Part shown: positions 26,123 to 28,216 of the stretch, one piece after another
How the letters are laid out: each line of letters opens with the position of its first letter
How positions within the stretch are numbered: position 1 is the first letter of the stretch
NCBI GenBank assembly: GCA_022925895.1
Contig: JAKSYS010000745.1
Span: forward strand, 1 to 28,216
DNA: 28,216 nucleotides
Reading direction: 5' to 3'
Source: Fragilaria crotonensis
Taxonomy: Eukaryota > Bacillariophyta > Fragilariophyceae > Fragilariales > Fragilariaceae
The notes under the pieces: generated by a model
Databases searched by the model: none
The model's input: the letters and a program-made list of their open reading frames with translations, nothing else
Told to the model about the DNA's origin: nothing
Program-made: the position numbers and the translations under genes

Positions 26123-28182
26123 CTATATTACAACAATTGATGCTATCCTGGCGAAGCGGTTGGGAACGGAGTCTGACTTATCAATCCATAATCGTAACTC
26201 ATACTGTCCATCAGCATTCGGGTTGTGATAAAATCCGTTCTTTGTTTTCACAACAAAGCAATCGTCAATAGGTATAAGTTCAGAAATGGGTTCCCGATTT
26301 AGTTCCATCTTCCAGTCAACGTTGAACGTCTGAAAGGCAACCTCGCCTGGAGGACATTTCCCCCAGTTGCACCTGGAAAAACAAACAACAATGACGCCCA
26401 CTGGGTTAAAGCCAGCCGGGGCATATGCTGCTTTTTCCGCATCACCTGGGAATACGAGCGAGGCCCAACCCCAGTCTTGTGTACAGTAGAAGTAGTCCTT
26501 ATGGTCGATATTGAGTTCTACAGGGCACTCTTGACGATCTTCTGTTTCAAGAACCAATGTCATGTCCCTCCTGTGGCCTTCAGGTGGTGGATTTTTTGCC
26601 GCGTGTTGGACATGAACTCCTTGCACATATCTATGCGCCTCCACTTTCTCCCTACTGTCTGTCAAGATACCGAGGAACCTGGTTTGAGCTGGCAAGAGTG
26701 CCGTTTTACAAACTGCCTTGTAACGGAAGAAGTATTGACTCTTGAGCCCTGCAGCGGCTAGTTCTTGCGAGATCAAACCTTCTGTCACGTCCGGCACTGC
26801 CGAGTTGAGGTACATCGAGTATTCAATATCCTCTTCCTTCAACAGTCTGGCGTACAACTGCCTAGGATCCTCGGGACTTTCGGCCAGGTCCTTGAGAGCA
26901 TCGATCATCGTTTCTGTCAGGAACAGTGCCAAAATATTTCCCGTGGTCGCATGCTGCCTCCAGCCGGGATGCCAACTGGCCCTAAACTTTCGATCGGGGC
27001 AAACATTGATGTTGTACTTCAAGTCGCCGCACTTATCTTCCTTCTCTAAAGCGTTTTTGCACTTGAAGTATCGAGCGTATGGTCCAAGCTTCGCCAATTC
27101 TTCATCGGGCAACCCGAATGAATCCGGGACAGCTTCAGCTACTTCTGCCTCGATGTTTGGCAGCAGCTGAAGTGTTGGGACTCCGGCTTCTTCGGCCAAT
27201 CGTAACATACCCATTCGACTTCTGTAGCGACGTCCGCGATTGCCGATTGAAAAGTGAACAGGTCGATTCGAATGAAGACCAGTACGACTGGCGAAAAAGT
27301 TGGTCTTCCAGTGTGCATTGCCGTCTGTCATACCAAAGTCCCAAGTGATGACATCAGCATCCTTGCCATAAATCGCTTCGTTGCACAGGGCAAGCTGAGG
27401 AGCCGAGTTCATGCCTCCCATGGCATGATTTCGACCCACAAAATCAATTCCCACTGAGCGAAAGACATCCTTGACGCCTCGTTCTAAAAAGGCCGTGTAA
27501 GATTCATTGAACAGGTTGCCGTGTCCCGCTGCTGACGAGTGACCACCCGTCACCCATACAAAGCGTTCGTAAAACGGTGGGATCGTTGGAGGACCACTTT
27601 TTCTTGAAGACGACGATGTGTCACAGGCTCAGATTTGGTGCAATCACAGCCCTGTAGATTCTTTCGTTCGTCGAGGATTCTTATTTGCACCTTAAGTGCC
27701 TTCATCTGGAGCTTGCGACGAAACTTGACGTAGGAAACGTTTAATGCCGGATCTGGAGATACGCAAACCTTTTCTCCTATCACTTGGCCATTCGCTTTGT
27801 TAATCCACATCAATTTGAAGGGTTCCTCCCCATAGTCGTCCCTCAGCATGTTGTGCAATCTTTCGCGTTCCTTTTCGACAGCCTTGAGAAGGAAGTGTGG
27901 GTCTAATAGGTCGCCTCCATGACGTCTCAGGAGCTGATTCGACCGAGCGTCACATAGTCCTGGGCAAAATTCGCGTTTAATCTTTTTCTCGACTCCAACC
28001 GTGGCGTCGAGAATCGGCTCCGCCTTTTCGACAAAGAGATACATGCCTGCCATTGCCATCAGGGCCACAAAACCATACCACCTTTGCACTTGTTGAAGGA
28101 AGGGAATTCGCTCTATTTGCTTCGTTTCCTTCGTATCCTTACGCCCATCCACAAGAGGTTGGGATTGTACAACGACATCCAT
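26123..28182 (-). CDS. SGNH-hydrolase-like type II membrane protein, frameshifted
   Basis: The N-terminal part (from ATG 28182) has a basic cytosolic segment, one membrane helix at about 36-51 (YGFVALMAMAGMYLFV) and a Cys-containing luminal stem. At a run of five A on the coding strand (27598-27602) the frame shifts by one. The continuation reads FYERFVWVTGGHSSAAGHGN and then the body. One missing A explains it: 2060 nt plus one gives 687 codons, about 686 residues. The body has an SGNH-like block I (GGHSSAAGHGN), RNHAMGGMNS, a WDFGMTDG motif and a late WHPG (RASWHPGW) that could supply the catalytic His. The C-terminal ~200 residues look like a separate beta-rich domain. This suggests a secretory-pathway esterase or acyltransferase-like enzyme acting on glycans or lipids, but the substrate is unknown. 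Whether the nucleophilic Ser is conserved cannot be confirmed by eye. Confidence 0.72.
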
Positions 28183-28216
28183 GGTTTCTGAGAGGTGTGC
28201 TGGATTAAACGACGGT
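28183..28216. other. Window edge, upstream of SGNH-like gene
   Basis: Only 34 bp of leader sequence before the ATG; nothing further visible. Confidence 0.4.

Overview
The window looks like nuclear DNA from a photosynthetic stramenopile, most likely a diatom. Three things support this. Genes are compact and tightly packed, with few short GT-AG introns (71-192 nt). Several housekeeping proteins are clearly eukaryotic (NOP10, eIF4E2/4EHP class, Derlin, SWEET, a ubiquitin-like/PUB protein). At least four proteins begin with a secretory signal peptide followed by a transit-peptide-like stretch, as expected for a complex red-algal plastid. I cannot name the species.

Layout, left half (1-13.7 kb): a phosphatidylglycerophosphate synthase (-); a 1.35-kb near-identical tandem duplication without a recognisable gene (1934-4625); NOP10 (+, one intron) converging on a coiled-coil/GOLD-domain protein (-, one intron whose retention keeps the frame open); an eIF4E class II cap-binding protein (+, with a 9-nt first coding exon); a Derlin with a plastid-type presequence, probably the symbiont-specific Der1 of the SELMA import machinery (+); a DUF2993-like protein (-) divergent from a YtqB/TrmR-type SAM methyltransferase (+), both with signal peptides; and a SWEET sugar transporter (-, three exons). 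Coding frames here are intact.

Middle (13.7-18.8 kb): mostly non-coding or decayed sequence. It holds a cluster of three perfect TGACGTCA octamers upstream of SWEET, diverged and exact short tandem repeats, a small unknown protein with a TATA box, and two stretches that read like interrupted protein-coding sequence.

Right half (18.8-28.2 kb): a 2OG-Fe(II) oxygenase with an in-frame TAG, a UbiA prenyltransferase with a frameshift, a small unknown ORF, a HAD phosphatase of the pyrimidine 5'-nucleotidase type with two frameshifts, a UBL-PUB-STI1-UIM protein with a frameshift and one intron, and a large SGNH-hydrolase-like membrane protein with a frameshift at a homopolymer. All five recognisable genes here carry a lesion, while all eight on the left are clean. 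This could be unpolished long-read sequence, a scaffold join, or real decay, and it matters for any use of the annotation.

Functionally the genes are mostly unrelated housekeeping loci. A plastid theme recurs: protein import (Derlin), possible plastid RNA modification (YtqB-like), lipid synthesis (PGP synthase) and a plastid-type DUF2993 protein. Neighbouring convergent pairs are 58-98 bp apart; divergent pairs share upstream regions of 0.66-0.89 kb.
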